Below, one piece after another: positions 15,763-23,544 of a DNA stretch of 47,721 nucleotides (positions are counted from its first letter, which is position 1; every line of letters starts with the position of its first letter). A model generated the notes under the pieces. It saw only the letters and a list, made by a program, of their open reading frames with translations. It was not told where the DNA came from and did no database searches. The DNA is taken from assembly GCA_016933535.1 (NCBI GenBank), contig JAFGAS010000037.1, positions 1 to 47,721 on the forward strand, read 5' to 3'. The DNA is from Candidatus Zymogenaceae bacterium. GTDB lineage: Bacteria; Desulfobacterota; Zymogenia; Zymogenales; Zymogenaceae. The position numbers were made by a program, and so were the translations under genes.

Positions 15763-16212
15763 TTAGCTCGCCTTGATGGTTATCTGCTTGGGTTTTGTCT
15801 CCTCGGCCTTGCCGATCGTGACGGTCAGGACGCCGTGTTTAAGGCTCGCCTCGACCTTGTCGGAGTCGATCCGGTTATTGAGCGTAAGTACCCGTGAAAA
15901 TTTTCCCGCGTTTCGCTCGCGTCGGTGGTAGCTGACCTCGGCCTCGATATCTATTGTGCGCTCGCCCTTGATGGTCAGGCTGTCGGATGCAACGGTGATG
16001 TCGAGGTCCTTTTCATCCACCCCGGGGATCTCGGCCGATACGTAGTAATTGTCGTGGTCTTCCCGGATGTTGACGAGGGGAAAGACGCCGGTCCCTTCCG
16101 AAGACGCCTCCTGGGGATAAACCTGGTCCCAGAGCCGCGTCATCTCCCGCTGGAGCTTGCCGAATTCGGAGACGAATGGGCTCCTGTCGACGTACCATCT
16201 GTACCGTGTCAT
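15763..16212 (-). CDS. small heat-shock protein, Hsp20 family (first of pair)
   Basis: This 149-residue Hsp20 protein has an N-terminal arm MTRYRWYVDRSPFVSEFGKL and amphipathic LQREMTRLWDQVY. The crystallin domain follows: PLVNIREDHDNYYVSAEIPGV, DLDITVASDSLTIKGERT, a Y-H-R-R-E-R-N-x-G-x-F-x-R loop, and ASLKHGVLTVTIGKAEETKPKQITIKAS. It closely follows the class A Hsp20 pattern. It leads the heat-shock group, and a GGAGGCACACT tract before the ATG is a good ribosome site. Its role is ATP-independent holding of denatured proteins, to be refolded with DnaK and possibly the nearby J-domain protein. Confidence 0.93.
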   Translation of the reverse strand: MTRYRWYVDRSPFVSEFGKLQREMTRLWDQVYPQEASSEGTGVFPLVNIREDHDNYYVSAEIPGVDEKDLDITVASDSLTIKGERTIDIEAEVSYHRRERNAGKFSRVLTLNNRIDSDKVEASLKHGVLTVTIGKAEETKPKQITIKAS

Positions 16213-16253
16213 AGTGTGCCTCCTTACGTTATACTATTGCTTTATTATTTTTT

Positions 16254-16281
16254 AAGATAATCATAGAAACCGCCGTGTCAA
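16254..16281 (-). promoter_or_regulatory. predicted promoter of the hsp20 genes
   Basis: On the minus strand TTGACA (16281-16276) is spaced 16 bases from TATCTT (16259-16254), giving a leader of about 35 bases. The CCCC-TTGACA context has some likeness to a heat-shock -35, but a CCCCAT-type -10 is absent. A housekeeping-type promoter is the better reading. Confidence 0.55.
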
Positions 16282-16534
16282 GGGGGGGGGTTTTTTTGAG
16301 GAAATATTTAGTTACGGCATGCTTAATGCGCGGTCGGTATACGGCGGCATCTCGTCTGTTGGATTACCCAATTCGGCGCAATGACTCCGCTCTGGGGAGA
16401 CTATTACAGGTGAGATTATCTTGGGAACCGGCGCGCTGGGCGGGGCATTCCCGCGCCGGGGCCGCCGGCGGGAGTATGGCGGACGCCCGCCCGACACCGG
16501 CACCCGGGACCGGGCCGGACGCTTTTTATGGACC
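16282..16534. other. intergenic, no feature recognised
   Basis: Between the hsp20 promoter and the flavoprotein stop codon I see no gene, tRNA or clear terminator. Open frames here have no ribosome site and unlikely composition. A run of eight or nine G and then seven T at about 16281-16297 is a low-complexity tract. Confidence 0.5.
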
Positions 16535-17068
16535 CTACAGCGAGGCCCCTTTTTCGCGGGCCCTCTTCAACTCATTGGGGCTCTTTTTTATCTCTCCCCG
16601 CTCATAGGCGGCCGCCAGGATTTCGCCGGCCGGTTCCATGCCCAGGTAGCCGAAAGACATACGGAACATTTCAGAGAGCGGTCCGCAGCAGGCGGCGCCC
16701 TCCTCCGACGGGACCACCACCAGCCCCTTCTTGCCCGCAAGCCCCCTGTCGGCGATGAACGGTCGCAGCCGGTCCACCAACAGCTTCATTTTTGCCGTGG
16801 GCCCGTACCAGTAGACGGGAGTGCCGAAGATGATAAGGTCGGCGTCACGCAGCCGCGGGTAGATCGCGGACATATCGTCGGTCAGGGCGCACCGATAGTC
16901 ATCGCGCTTGCAGCGGCGGCAGTCGACGCACGGCTTTATGTCATAGTCGTAAAGCGAGAGCTTCTCCGCCTGGTGCCCCGCCGTCCGGGCACCTTCCATG
17001 ACGGCGTCAATCAACAGCTCCGTATTGCTCCCCTTGCGGGGGCTTCCTATGAGTGCAAGGATATTCAT
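16535..17068 (-). CDS. iron-sulfur flavoprotein-like NAD(P)H/FMN reductase
   Basis: This 177-residue flavodoxin-fold protein opens with the FMN phosphate-binding loop MNILALIGSPRKGSNTELL. It continues with DADLIIFGTPVYWYGPTAKMKLLVDRL, the core of the NADPH-dependent FMN reductase family. A compact cysteine cluster, Cys47-x2-Cys50-x2-Cys53-x6-Cys60, fits the [4Fe-4S] motif of archaeal and anaerobe iron-sulfur flavoproteins. Such proteins shuttle electrons from ferredoxin to oxygen, peroxide or other acceptors. The ATG at 17068 is preferred over a longer frame from 17104 because the flavin loop begins there and GGACGAAAG precedes it. It is monocistronic and divergent from the next gene. Confidence 0.87.
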   Translation of the reverse strand: MNILALIGSPRKGSNTELLIDAVMEGARTAGHQAEKLSLYDYDIKPCVDCRRCKRDDYRCALTDDMSAIYPRLRDADLIIFGTPVYWYGPTAKMKLLVDRLRPFIADRGLAGKKGLVVVPSEEGAACCGPLSEMFRMSFGYLGMEPAGEILAAAYERGEIKKSPNELKRAREKGASL

Positions 17069-17122
17069 CTTTCGTCCAGCCGTGGTAAAAGTTGTCAGTA
17101 TCATTTCGCCTATACAGTAGAA

Positions 17123-17149
17123 CTTATATCATCGGCGGGGATCTGTCAA
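17123..17149 (-). promoter_or_regulatory. possible promoter of the flavoprotein gene
   Basis: On the minus strand TTGACA (17149-17144) stands 15 bases from TATAAG (17128-17123). Hexamers are good but the spacer is short. Confidence 0.42.
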
Positions 17150-17310
17150 TGGCCGAAGGAACATACTCGGCCCGACGGCATCAATAGAATTCGCCGACAT
17201 CGGTCCCCGAGCGGGAAAAATCGAGAGAAACGGGGCTCCCGATCGGATTCGCGTGGTCAATGATGATACTATCGGACGCCATAAATTATCCGCAATCCTT
17301 TGAGAAATAT

Positions 17311-17339
17311 TTGACAAGTTACCCATGACTCCCTATAAT
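17311..17339 (+). promoter_or_regulatory. perfect consensus sigma-70 promoter
   Basis: TTGACA (17311-17316) and TATAAT (17334-17339) are both perfect and spaced by the ideal 17 bases. Transcription would start near 17346, with a short leader holding GGGGAGG before the ATG at 17372. Confidence 0.88.
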
Positions 17340-17371
17340 AATAGCCATACTTATTCATCGGGGAGGCAATC

Positions 17372-17842
17372 ATGATATCAGAAAAATTCGTGCGGCTTAT
17401 CAAGGACAATATCGACGAAATCGTCAAGTACTGGTGCAACGAAATCCACGAAAATGAGACGACCCCCTCCTTTCGGTCCATTGATGCCGGGGTCTGCATA
17501 CCTTACGGCACAACGGTGCTGCACCAGCTCGGCGATTGGCTTGACGAGAAAAAGAAACCGTCGGAACTTAAGGATCACTATATCAATCTGGGTAAACAGC
17601 GGGCCCAGGAAGGAATTCCGATCGAGGACATCGTCTCCGTCCACCTCCTCCTCAAGCGGCATATATGGCTCTTCGTCCTCTCCCACGGGTTCCTCTCCAC
17701 GGCCTTTGAGCTCTACCAGGTCCTCGAGATAAACAACCGGGTCGTCAATTTCTTCGATCACATTATCTACTATACGGTCTACGGATACGAAACGCAGACC
17801 ACCGCAAAGATTCCGGGCATGGAGCACCTGTACAAGGCTTAG
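17372..17842 (+). CDS. RsbRD N-terminal-domain-like sensor protein
   Basis: This 156-residue, probably all-helical protein has no membrane segment. Its pattern resembles the four-helix N-terminal sensor domain found in RsbR/RsbRD stressosome proteins and some PucR-type regulators. That pattern includes a W in the first helix (IVKYWCNEI), a conserved middle LGKQRAQEGIPIEDIVSVHLLLKRHIW, and a final amphipathic helix. No STAS, kinase or DNA-binding domain follows, so it would act alone or through a partner. It is the first gene after a perfect consensus promoter and is followed 36 bases later by a metallo-beta-lactamase-fold gene, so high constitutive expression is likely. The family call rests on pattern recognition only. 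Confidence 0.55.
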   Translation: MISEKFVRLIKDNIDEIVKYWCNEIHENETTPSFRSIDAGVCIPYGTTVLHQLGDWLDEKKKPSELKDHYINLGKQRAQEGIPIEDIVSVHLLLKRHIWLFVLSHGFLSTAFELYQVLEINNRVVNFFDHIIYYTVYGYETQTTAKIPGMEHLYKA

Positions 17843-17878
17843 TAATAGTTGAGCCGTGGGACCCGATGATAATATCTC

Positions 17879-18892
17879 ATGGACTTTTCCGATAAAGAGA
17901 AGAGAAACGTATATCTCCGTCAACGGGGGATCGTCCCGATTAGAATCCCGATCCCCCTGATTATTGACCACGCCAACGCATACTTTATCGATGGTCCCAC
18001 CCCCATTCTTATCGATACCGGTTTTTTCGGCGACCAATCCTTTGCGGCGCTTGCCGGGGCGCTCTCCGACCACGGCAGGGACGTCGCCGATATCCGGACG
18101 GTGCTGCTCACCCACGGCCACCGGGATCACTCGGGCATGGTGCGCGAGATCAACCGGGTCTCCGGGGCCGGGATTCTGCTCCACGAGAGCGATGCCCATA
18201 TACTGGCCCCCGGTTCATTTTCGGAGTATCTCGAGCGCGTATTCGCCTACTATCGGGACATGGGGGTGGCGCCCGAAAGGATAGAGGAGACGCGGGCACT
18301 ATCGGCCGGCCACCGGGATCACTACTGGAAAGAAGCCGGCAACGACGACAGGACGATAATCGGCGGGTTTATCCGGGCCGGAGATCGATTCGAGAGCGGC
18401 GCGGGACCGCTGGTTGTCCTGGAAACACCGGGACACACGAGGGGCTCTGTCTCATTTCTGCTCGAAGAGGACGGCATCCTCTTTTCCGGCGACCTGATCT
18501 CCACCGCCTACGATCCCCTTGCCCTGGTCATAGTGGAGAGGCAGGCCGACGGCTGGCTCAACCTGTACGACGATTACCGTACTTCTCTCGATTCTCTTTC
18601 AGATCTCGATCCCGCGCTCCTGTTCCCCGGGCACGGAGGCCCGATTGCCCAGGGACGGCGGCTTGCCCGGCGGGCCCTGGATGCCCAGGAGCACGCCGAG
18701 GCCAGGGTGCGCGAGGCCGTCGGCTCCAACGGGCGGCAGACTATCGCCTCCCTGACGGAAACGGTATATCCCAAAGCGTTCGGGCCGATCCTGACCAACG
18801 CCCTCAATGTCGTCAGGGGGATTATATTCCGCCTTGCCCGGCAGCGGAAGGTTCGGATCGACGACGGATGGATCGTCTGGCCCCAAACGTAA
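17879..18892 (+). CDS. metallo-beta-lactamase-fold hydrolase
   Basis: The 337-residue protein opens with a strand pair IDHANAYFIDGPTPILIDTG. It then carries the metal motif THGHRDHSG (HxHxDH), a later His in ETPGHTRGSVSFLLEEDGILFSGDLI with the bridging Asp, and a last His in LLFPGHGGPI. A C-terminal winged-helix-like segment (LTETVYPKAFGPILTNALNVVRGIIFRL...) matches the extension in glyoxalase-II/LACTB2-like hydrolases, which often handle thioesters or RNA. Since a crotonase and an acyl-CoA ligase follow in the same direction, thioester hydrolysis is a reasonable guess. The ribosome site before the ATG is weak. Confidence 0.88.
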   Translation: MDFSDKEKRNVYLRQRGIVPIRIPIPLIIDHANAYFIDGPTPILIDTGFFGDQSFAALAGALSDHGRDVADIRTVLLTHGHRDHSGMVREINRVSGAGILLHESDAHILAPGSFSEYLERVFAYYRDMGVAPERIEETRALSAGHRDHYWKEAGNDDRTIIGGFIRAGDRFESGAGPLVVLETPGHTRGSVSFLLEEDGILFSGDLISTAYDPLALVIVERQADGWLNLYDDYRTSLDSLSDLDPALLFPGHGGPIAQGRRLARRALDAQEHAEARVREAVGSNGRQTIASLTETVYPKAFGPILTNALNVVRGIIFRLARQRKVRIDDGWIVWPQT

Positions 18893-18928
18893 TCATGTGA
18901 TCGTTTATTCAATAGAAGGGGTACCCCT

Positions 18929-19708
18929 ATGACCTATCGGTTTATTACAATGGAAATCACCGACGGAGTGGCCGTCATCACCCTCAATCGACCGGAAGTG
19001 AGAAACGCCCTGTCGCTGGCGCTCCTAAAAGAGCTCCATGACGCCCTGATAACCGCCGACGGCGCAGACGAGGTCCAGGTCATCATCCTCACGGGGGCGG
19101 GAACGGCCTTTTCCGCCGGTATAGACATGAAGGATTTCGAGAGCTTCAAGAAGGGCGAGGAAGACCCATCGTTTACGGGGCTTTTTGCCGGCGAGGAGAC
19201 GTTTTCTGCGATTATGAAGATGAAAAAGCCGACGATTGCCGCGGTCAACGGATACGCCGTGACCGGGGCGCTGGAGCTGGTGATCTCGTGCGACATCATC
19301 ATCGCCGCCGAATCGGCGCGGTTTGCCGACACGCATGCCCGGGTGGGTATCGTCCCCGGCGGGGGAATGTCCCAGATACTCCCGCGGTTGGTGGGGCCGG
19401 TCAAGGCCCGCGAGATGTCGTTTACGGGCGAATTCATCAACGCCGCCGAGGCGCTCTCCTTCGGCCTGGTCGGCCGGGTGGTGCCCGACGATAAACTCAT
19501 GGAGACGGCGCTGGATATCGCCGAAAAGATCAAGAAGACCAACAGGGGCGCGCTCCTGAAAATAAGGGAGCTCATAAACGAGGGGCTGCGCCTTACCCTT
19601 GCCGACGGCCTGGCGCTGGAGGCCCGGGGGTTTGCCGAGTGGCGCCGGATGATCGACCCGGAGAAATCCCGGGAGGCGCTCAAGGCGGTAGCCAAAGAGA
19701 AGAAATAG
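18929..19708 (+). CDS. enoyl-CoA hydratase/isomerase (crotonase) family protein
   Basis: This 259-residue crotonase-fold enzyme has the oxyanion-hole segment FSAGIDMKDF (61-70) and the second one GYAVTGALELVISCDIIIA with Glu116 in the position of one catalytic Glu. At the second catalytic position (FADTHARVGIVPGGG) the usual Glu is replaced by His136. The enzyme may therefore not be a standard hydratase; isomerase, decarboxylase or thioesterase activity are options. It acts on CoA thioesters in the cytoplasm. A 12-base palindrome AGGGGTACCCCT (18917-18928) directly abuts the ATG and includes the ribosome site. The gene is 36 bases after the MBL hydrolase, and the AMP-forming acyl-CoA ligase follows. 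Confidence 0.9.
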   Translation: MTYRFITMEITDGVAVITLNRPEVRNALSLALLKELHDALITADGADEVQVIILTGAGTAFSAGIDMKDFESFKKGEEDPSFTGLFAGEETFSAIMKMKKPTIAAVNGYAVTGALELVISCDIIIAAESARFADTHARVGIVPGGGMSQILPRLVGPVKAREMSFTGEFINAAEALSFGLVGRVVPDDKLMETALDIAEKIKKTNRGALLKIRELINEGLRLTLADGLALEARGFAEWRRMIDPEKSREALKAVAKEKK

Positions 19709-19869
19709 CGACCTATCTGTCGCTTGCTGCCGGACCCGCCATGGGCGGCGGTGCGCGGCTGTCGGCCGTCCGAAACGGCCCGCGCCCCGGGCGGTACAGT
19801 TACGGGCAATTGAGAAGAACATATCATAGATGCCTCACCCTTTTTTCAATTTTTTTTATGAGGTGATGT

Positions 19870-21564
19870 ATGGGCGATATCTATTCCGCAAAGCCCTGGC
19901 TTAAATTCTACGATCCCCACGTCCCCGAGCATCTTACCTATGACGACAAGTCCTACGCCCGGCTCTTCATCGAGGCCGCGGAGTTGCTGCCTGGTCGGGC
20001 CGCTGTCATCTACATGGGAAGGACGATCACTTTCGGACAGCTCGACCGCCTTTCCAACCAGTTCGCCCGGTTCCTTAAGGATCGAGGGTTGAAACCCGGG
20101 GATACGGTCGGCGTCAATCTCCCCAACATCCCCGCCTACTACATCGCCATCGCCGGGATCATGAAGGCGGGCTGCGTCCTTTCCGGGGTGAGCCCGCTGC
20201 TTTCGGCCAAGGAGCTCGAATATCAGCTCAACGACTCCGGGGCCAAGGTCCTGGTGACGCTGGACCTGCTGTTCGGCAAGGCGGCCGAGGTCGTCGCGGG
20301 GACGCCGGTAAAGACCGTGCTCGTGGCCGGGATCGCCGATTTTCTCCCGCCGGTCAAGAAGTTCCTCGGCACCCTCCTCAAAAAGATCCCGACGGGAGAG
20401 GTCCACCCCATCGGGGGGGTCCTCGTATCCCGATATCTGGATGCCCTGTCACCGATTTCCGATGACCGGGTTGAGGAAAAGATCGACCCCGGGGCCGCCG
20501 CCCTGATGCAGTATACCGGGGGCACGACCGGGCCGCCCAAGGGCGCGCTGCTTACCCACAAGAATCTCACTCATCACATCGCGCAAATCAAGGTCTGGAT
20601 GCAGCTGGTCGTCGGCCGGGACAAGGTCCTGTCGGCCTTTCCCCTGTTTCACCAGGCCGGCCTCTTTATCGGGATGATGTCAATGGCCCTCGGCATCACC
20701 CAGGTCGCCATACCAAACCCGCGGGATATCGATTTCATCATCAAGGCCATCGACAAGGAGAAGCCCAACGGTATCGTCAACGTCCCGACGATCTTCCTGG
20801 AGCTCCTGAAACGGCCGGGGTTCAGGGCGCTTGACTTTTCCACCGTCGTATGGTTCGTCTCCGGCGCGGCGCCTTTCCCGCCGGAATACATTGGCGAGTT
20901 CGAGTCGGTCGTGGGAAAAGGAAAGCTGGTGGAGGTGGTCGGCATGACCGAGACCACGCCGGTCCTCACGAGCCTGCCCCGCTTCGGCACAAAGAAGGCC
21001 GGGTCGGTCGGCATTCCCTATCCCGATACGGACGTGCGGCTGGTGGACCCGGAGACCAGAAAACCCGCCCCCCAGGGGGAGCCGGGAGAGCTTGTTGCCC
21101 GAGGGCCCCAGGTCTTCACGCTGGGCTATCACAACAAACCTGAGGAGACGGCCCATACCCTGCGCGACGGCTGGATATATACCGGCGACGTCTGTACGAT
21201 GGACGAAGACGGCTATTTCTATGTCGTGGACCGGCTCAAGGATATGGTCAACGTCTCGGGATTCAAGGTCTTTACCCGAACGGTGGACGACGCGCTCATG
21301 GAGCATCCCGATATCGATATGGCGGCCACGATCGGTCTTCCCGATCCGAACAAGCCCGGGTCCGAGATCGTGGCAACGGCCATCGTCCTGAAACAGGGTA
21401 TCGAAAAGACCGAGGCGCAAAGGAATAAGATCATCGACTACATGAAGGGCAAGGTCGCTCCCTATAAGGTCCCCAAGCGAGTTGATTTTATGGATGTGCT
21501 GCCGACGAGCGCCGTCGGCAAGATCCTTAAGCGGGAGTTGCGCAAGGAGATGGCCGGAAAGTAA
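19870..21564 (+). CDS. AMP-forming long-chain acyl-CoA ligase
   Basis: This 564-residue ligase of the ANL superfamily activates a carboxylic acid to its CoA thioester through an acyl-adenylate. Core motifs are YTGGTTGPPKGALLTH (215-230), a middle GMTETTPV, the YTGDV hinge region and the C-terminal PTSAVGKILKREL with the catalytic Lys. A DRLKDMVNVSGFKV segment precedes the mobile C-terminal domain. Length and motifs fit FadD-like fatty-acid or medium/aryl acid ligases, and specificity is not readable. A GAGGTGAT ribosome site precedes the ATG. It lies 161 bases after the crotonase and probably belongs to the same catabolic set. A hairpin follows its stop. Confidence 0.92.
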   Translation: MGDIYSAKPWLKFYDPHVPEHLTYDDKSYARLFIEAAELLPGRAAVIYMGRTITFGQLDRLSNQFARFLKDRGLKPGDTVGVNLPNIPAYYIAIAGIMKAGCVLSGVSPLLSAKELEYQLNDSGAKVLVTLDLLFGKAAEVVAGTPVKTVLVAGIADFLPPVKKFLGTLLKKIPTGEVHPIGGVLVSRYLDALSPISDDRVEEKIDPGAAALMQYTGGTTGPPKGALLTHKNLTHHIAQIKVWMQLVVGRDKVLSAFPLFHQAGLFIGMMSMALGITQVAIPNPRDIDFIIKAIDKEKPNGIVNVPTIFLELLKRPGFRALDFSTVVWFVSGAAPFPPEYIGEFESVVGKGKLVEVVGMTETTPVLTSLPRFGTKKAGSVGIPYPDTDVRLVDPETRKPAPQGEPGELVARGPQVFTLGYHNKPEETAHTLRDGWIYTGDVCTMDEDGYFYVVDRLKDMVNVSGFKVFTRTVDDALMEHPDIDMAATIGLPDPNKPGSEIVATAIVLKQGIEKTEAQRNKIIDYMKGKVAPYKVPKRVDFMDVLPTSAVGKILKRELRKEMAGK

Positions 21565-21576
21565 TACGTTGTCTTT

Positions 21577-21605
21577 CCTGCGGGGGCGGCGACCCCCGCA
21601 GGGTT
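21577..21605 (+). terminator. hairpin after acyl-CoA ligase gene
   Basis: CCTGCGGGGG and CCCCCGCAGG form a perfect 10-bp stem with a 6-base loop, followed by only GTTTA. The strong stem and weak T-tract suggest partial termination before the downstream membrane-protein genes. Confidence 0.6.
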
Positions 21606-21629
21606 TACCGGTGACGACAGGACACGCCC

Positions 21630-22553
21630 ATGAAGATTAGCGACATTCTCGGGGAAGTCGGGCGCGAGCGGGGGCTTTTGGTCCGTGAAGACGGAGCGCT
21701 CTCCGGTATGATCTCCGATTTTCCCGTTCTGATTCGGTCGATTCCGCACGGCAACCTCAGCGCGGTCTCTATCACCGTGCGGACGGGCCCGGGGGATTTT
21801 GCCGCCCTCAAGAAGGCGGTCAAGGGCGTTAAAGGGATGAAGCCCTCGATGCTGAAGAGCCCCGGCGCCGATTCCCTTCAATACATCGTCCCCTATACGT
21901 CGTTTTTTATGGGCCGGACCAGGGGCACGGTTATCGCGGCCGTAGACTCCCTGATGCCGTTGACCGGCGGCCACTTTAAGCCGCCGCCGAAGGCCTGCGA
22001 GGTCTGCGGCAGGCCGGACGTTTCGGACGTCCTCGAAAAGGGTGGAAGGCCGGCCCTGATCTGCCCCGGCTGCGCCGAGACGATCCGTGCCAAGCAGGAC
22101 GCAGCGCGCATGGCCTACGAGTCGACGAACCCCGACTATCTGAAAGGGATTATCCTGGGGCTGGTCGGGGCTGCGGCCGGGGCCGTTGTGTGGGCGGCGG
22201 TCATTATCCTGTTCAAGAGCACCTACCTGCTCCTCTCTGCCGGCATCGGGGTTATGGTGGCCTTTTTCGTGAAAAAGGCGATGGGAAGGGTGGACCGCGC
22301 GGGGTACGTTATCGCCGCCGTCCTCGTTTTGGCGTCGATCTTCGCCGGTGAGGTGCTGTCCTATTTCTGGCTTATCGGCCGTGCGACCGGGCGCCCCGAC
22401 CTCTCCATGGCATACCACGCCTATATGAATATCCTGATAAACAATCCGCGCAATCTGATCTACACGGTCCTCTTCGCACTGACTGGCGTATGGATCGGGG
22501 TTGCGTCCCTCTCGAAGATGGAAAGCAACACGAAACGTGAAGAAATCGAGTAG
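21630..22553 (+). CDS. zinc-ribbon membrane protein, unknown function
   Basis: This 307-residue protein has a soluble N-terminal half of about 115 residues. A two-CxxC zinc ribbon or B-box-like knuckle follows (Cys123-x2-Cys126 and Cys145-x2-Cys148), then about four transmembrane segments between residues 165 and 300. The second half contains a motif FFVKKAMGRVDRAGYVIAAVLVLAS, closely echoed in the next gene (WAVKRGMGTVDRVGVWITLYGTLVA), so the two proteins share a paralogous membrane unit. No enzyme motif is recognised. The gene overlaps the next one, and both probably form one complex in the inner membrane. The start ATG has AGGA seven bases upstream, which is moderate support. Confidence 0.72.
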   Translation: MKISDILGEVGRERGLLVREDGALSGMISDFPVLIRSIPHGNLSAVSITVRTGPGDFAALKKAVKGVKGMKPSMLKSPGADSLQYIVPYTSFFMGRTRGTVIAAVDSLMPLTGGHFKPPPKACEVCGRPDVSDVLEKGGRPALICPGCAETIRAKQDAARMAYESTNPDYLKGIILGLVGAAAGAVVWAAVIILFKSTYLLLSAGIGVMVAFFVKKAMGRVDRAGYVIAAVLVLASIFAGEVLSYFWLIGRATGRPDLSMAYHAYMNILINNPRNLIYTVLFALTGVWIGVASLSKMESNTKREEIE

Positions 22554-23016
22554 CGAGCAACCCGGCGACCCGTCGCAGATACATATCCCCAATTACGGCC
22601 GCGGTGCATTTTTCGCAATGATAAGCGCTCTGTTCGGCGGAGTGGGGTGGGCCCTTCTTACCGAGGTCACCGGCGAATACAACCTCGGGCTGATGCTTCT
22701 CGTGGGGTGGCTGGTCGGCTGGGCGGTAAAGCGCGGGATGGGGACGGTGGACAGGGTGGGCGTATGGATCACACTCTACGGCACGCTCGTCGCCATACTG
22801 ATAGGGACGTACCTCTTCATCGGGTCCCTCATCGACGACCGTGGGGGGACCGTCACCGTAGAGGGGATCACCGGCGCGTTCTTTATCGCCTTCAAGGACC
22901 TCAAGTTCCTGGCCATTTATCTCGGCTTTGCCGCCGGGGCCTGCTGGCTGGGCGTTGCCGTCTGCAAGGAGGGGATGCCCGACCGCCTGCTCAAGAAAAA
23001 GAAAAAAGGGAAATGA
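22537..23016 (+). CDS. small polytopic membrane protein paralogous to its upstream neighbour
   Basis: The protein has about 160 residues from a GTG at 22537, overlapping the preceding gene by 17 bases. An upstream ATG at 22501 in the same frame is possible but lies deeper in the neighbour. Three to four hydrophobic segments are visible, and the C-terminus is strongly basic (LKKKKKGK). The second hydrophobic region and the loop VKRGMGTVDRVG match the neighbour's VKKAMGRVDRAG, which points to an old duplication. There is no zinc ribbon here. Function is unknown; shared overlap and shared motif suggest the two subunits work together. Confidence 0.68.
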   Translation: MKKSSSEQPGDPSQIHIPNYGRGAFFAMISALFGGVGWALLTEVTGEYNLGLMLLVGWLVGWAVKRGMGTVDRVGVWITLYGTLVAILIGTYLFIGSLIDDRGGTVTVEGITGAFFIAFKDLKFLAIYLGFAAGACWLGVAVCKEGMPDRLLKKKKKGK

Positions 23017-23093
23017 GTGCGGCATTATACGCGGTCGTGATCTCGAATAATTTAAAAGAGATCGATGCGTTGTCACCCTGATTGGTTATTTGA

Positions 23094-23122
23094 TTGACAC
23101 GATACGAGGGTGGCGTTATTAT
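23094..23122 (+). promoter_or_regulatory. orphan sigma-70-like promoter
   Basis: TTGACA (23094-23099) is spaced 17 bases from TATTAT (23117-23122). The next credible gene starts only at 23545, and palindromic repeats fill the space, so the promoter could drive a small RNA or a long leader of the HXXEE gene. Confidence 0.55.
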
Positions 23123-23159
23123 TTGTCGAAGTGGTTTGTGGGCGGTTCGCAGTAAAAAC

Positions 23160-23179
23160 GGGCACGACATGTCATGCCC
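23160..23179. repeat. 20-bp near-perfect palindrome followed by CTAC, member P2
   Basis: GGGCACGACATGTCATGCCC has one mismatched pair and is followed by CTACGG. It is about 40 bases downstream of the orphan promoter and belongs to the same family as P1. Confidence 0.75.
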
Positions 23180-23252
23180 CTACGGATTGTTCATCGTTGG
23201 TTATGAGAACCTGATTAATTTTCTTCTAATACAGATATCTTACAGGCTGCGG

Positions 23253-23272
23253 GGACACCACATGTGGTGTCC
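23253..23272. repeat. 20-bp perfect palindrome, member P3
   Basis: GGACACCACATGTGGTGTCC is a perfect palindrome, repeated identically at 24422-24441. Unlike the other members, this copy is followed by GAGATTA instead of CTAC. Confidence 0.8.
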
Positions 23273-23306
23273 GAGATTATTGACGAAGTCCGATATCCAA
23301 TAGAAT

Positions 23307-23343
23307 GTCATCGCGAGCCCCCGAATGGGACGTGGCGATCTCG
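23307..23343 (-). repeat. GAGATTGCC...CTCGCAATGAC repeat, copy 2 (inverted)
   Basis: Reverse-orientation copy with TGTCATCGCGAG at one end and GGCGATCTC at the other. With the forward copy at 23389 it forms an inverted pair about 117 bases long overall, so the two could fold as one large hairpin. Confidence 0.72.
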
Positions 23344-23388
23344 GATGGCGGCATACATAATACGATGATTACTGGTAGTTACACGTTC

Positions 23389-23423
23389 GAGATTGCCACG
23401 TCGCTTCGCTCCTCGCAATGACA
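23389..23423 (+). repeat. GAGATTGCC...CTCGCAATGACA repeat, copy 3
   Basis: Best-conserved copy, with centre ACGTCGCTTCGCTC. It faces copy 2 across 45 bases. Confidence 0.8.
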
Positions 23424-23450
23424 CAATTCGCGTTAATACTAAAAAGAAAA

Positions 23451-23480
23451 CAGACAGGTTTGTCATCAATCTGGTATAGT
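23451..23480 (+). promoter_or_regulatory. possible promoter of the HXXEE gene
   Basis: CAGACA (23451-23456) and TATAGT (23475-23480) are spaced by 18 bases, about 65 bases ahead of the ATG. Only four of six bases match in the -35 box. Confidence 0.4.
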
Positions 23481-23544
23481 TCCATTTCGACCAGTTACAT
23501 AGCATCATCATAACCTGATAGGACTTTCTTGGGGGGTATTCGCC

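Noticed and set aside
23094..23303. 69-codon plus-strand frame within the repeat patch
   Set aside because: It translates palindromic repeats P2 and P3, starts inside the -35 box of a predicted promoter and has no ribosome site.
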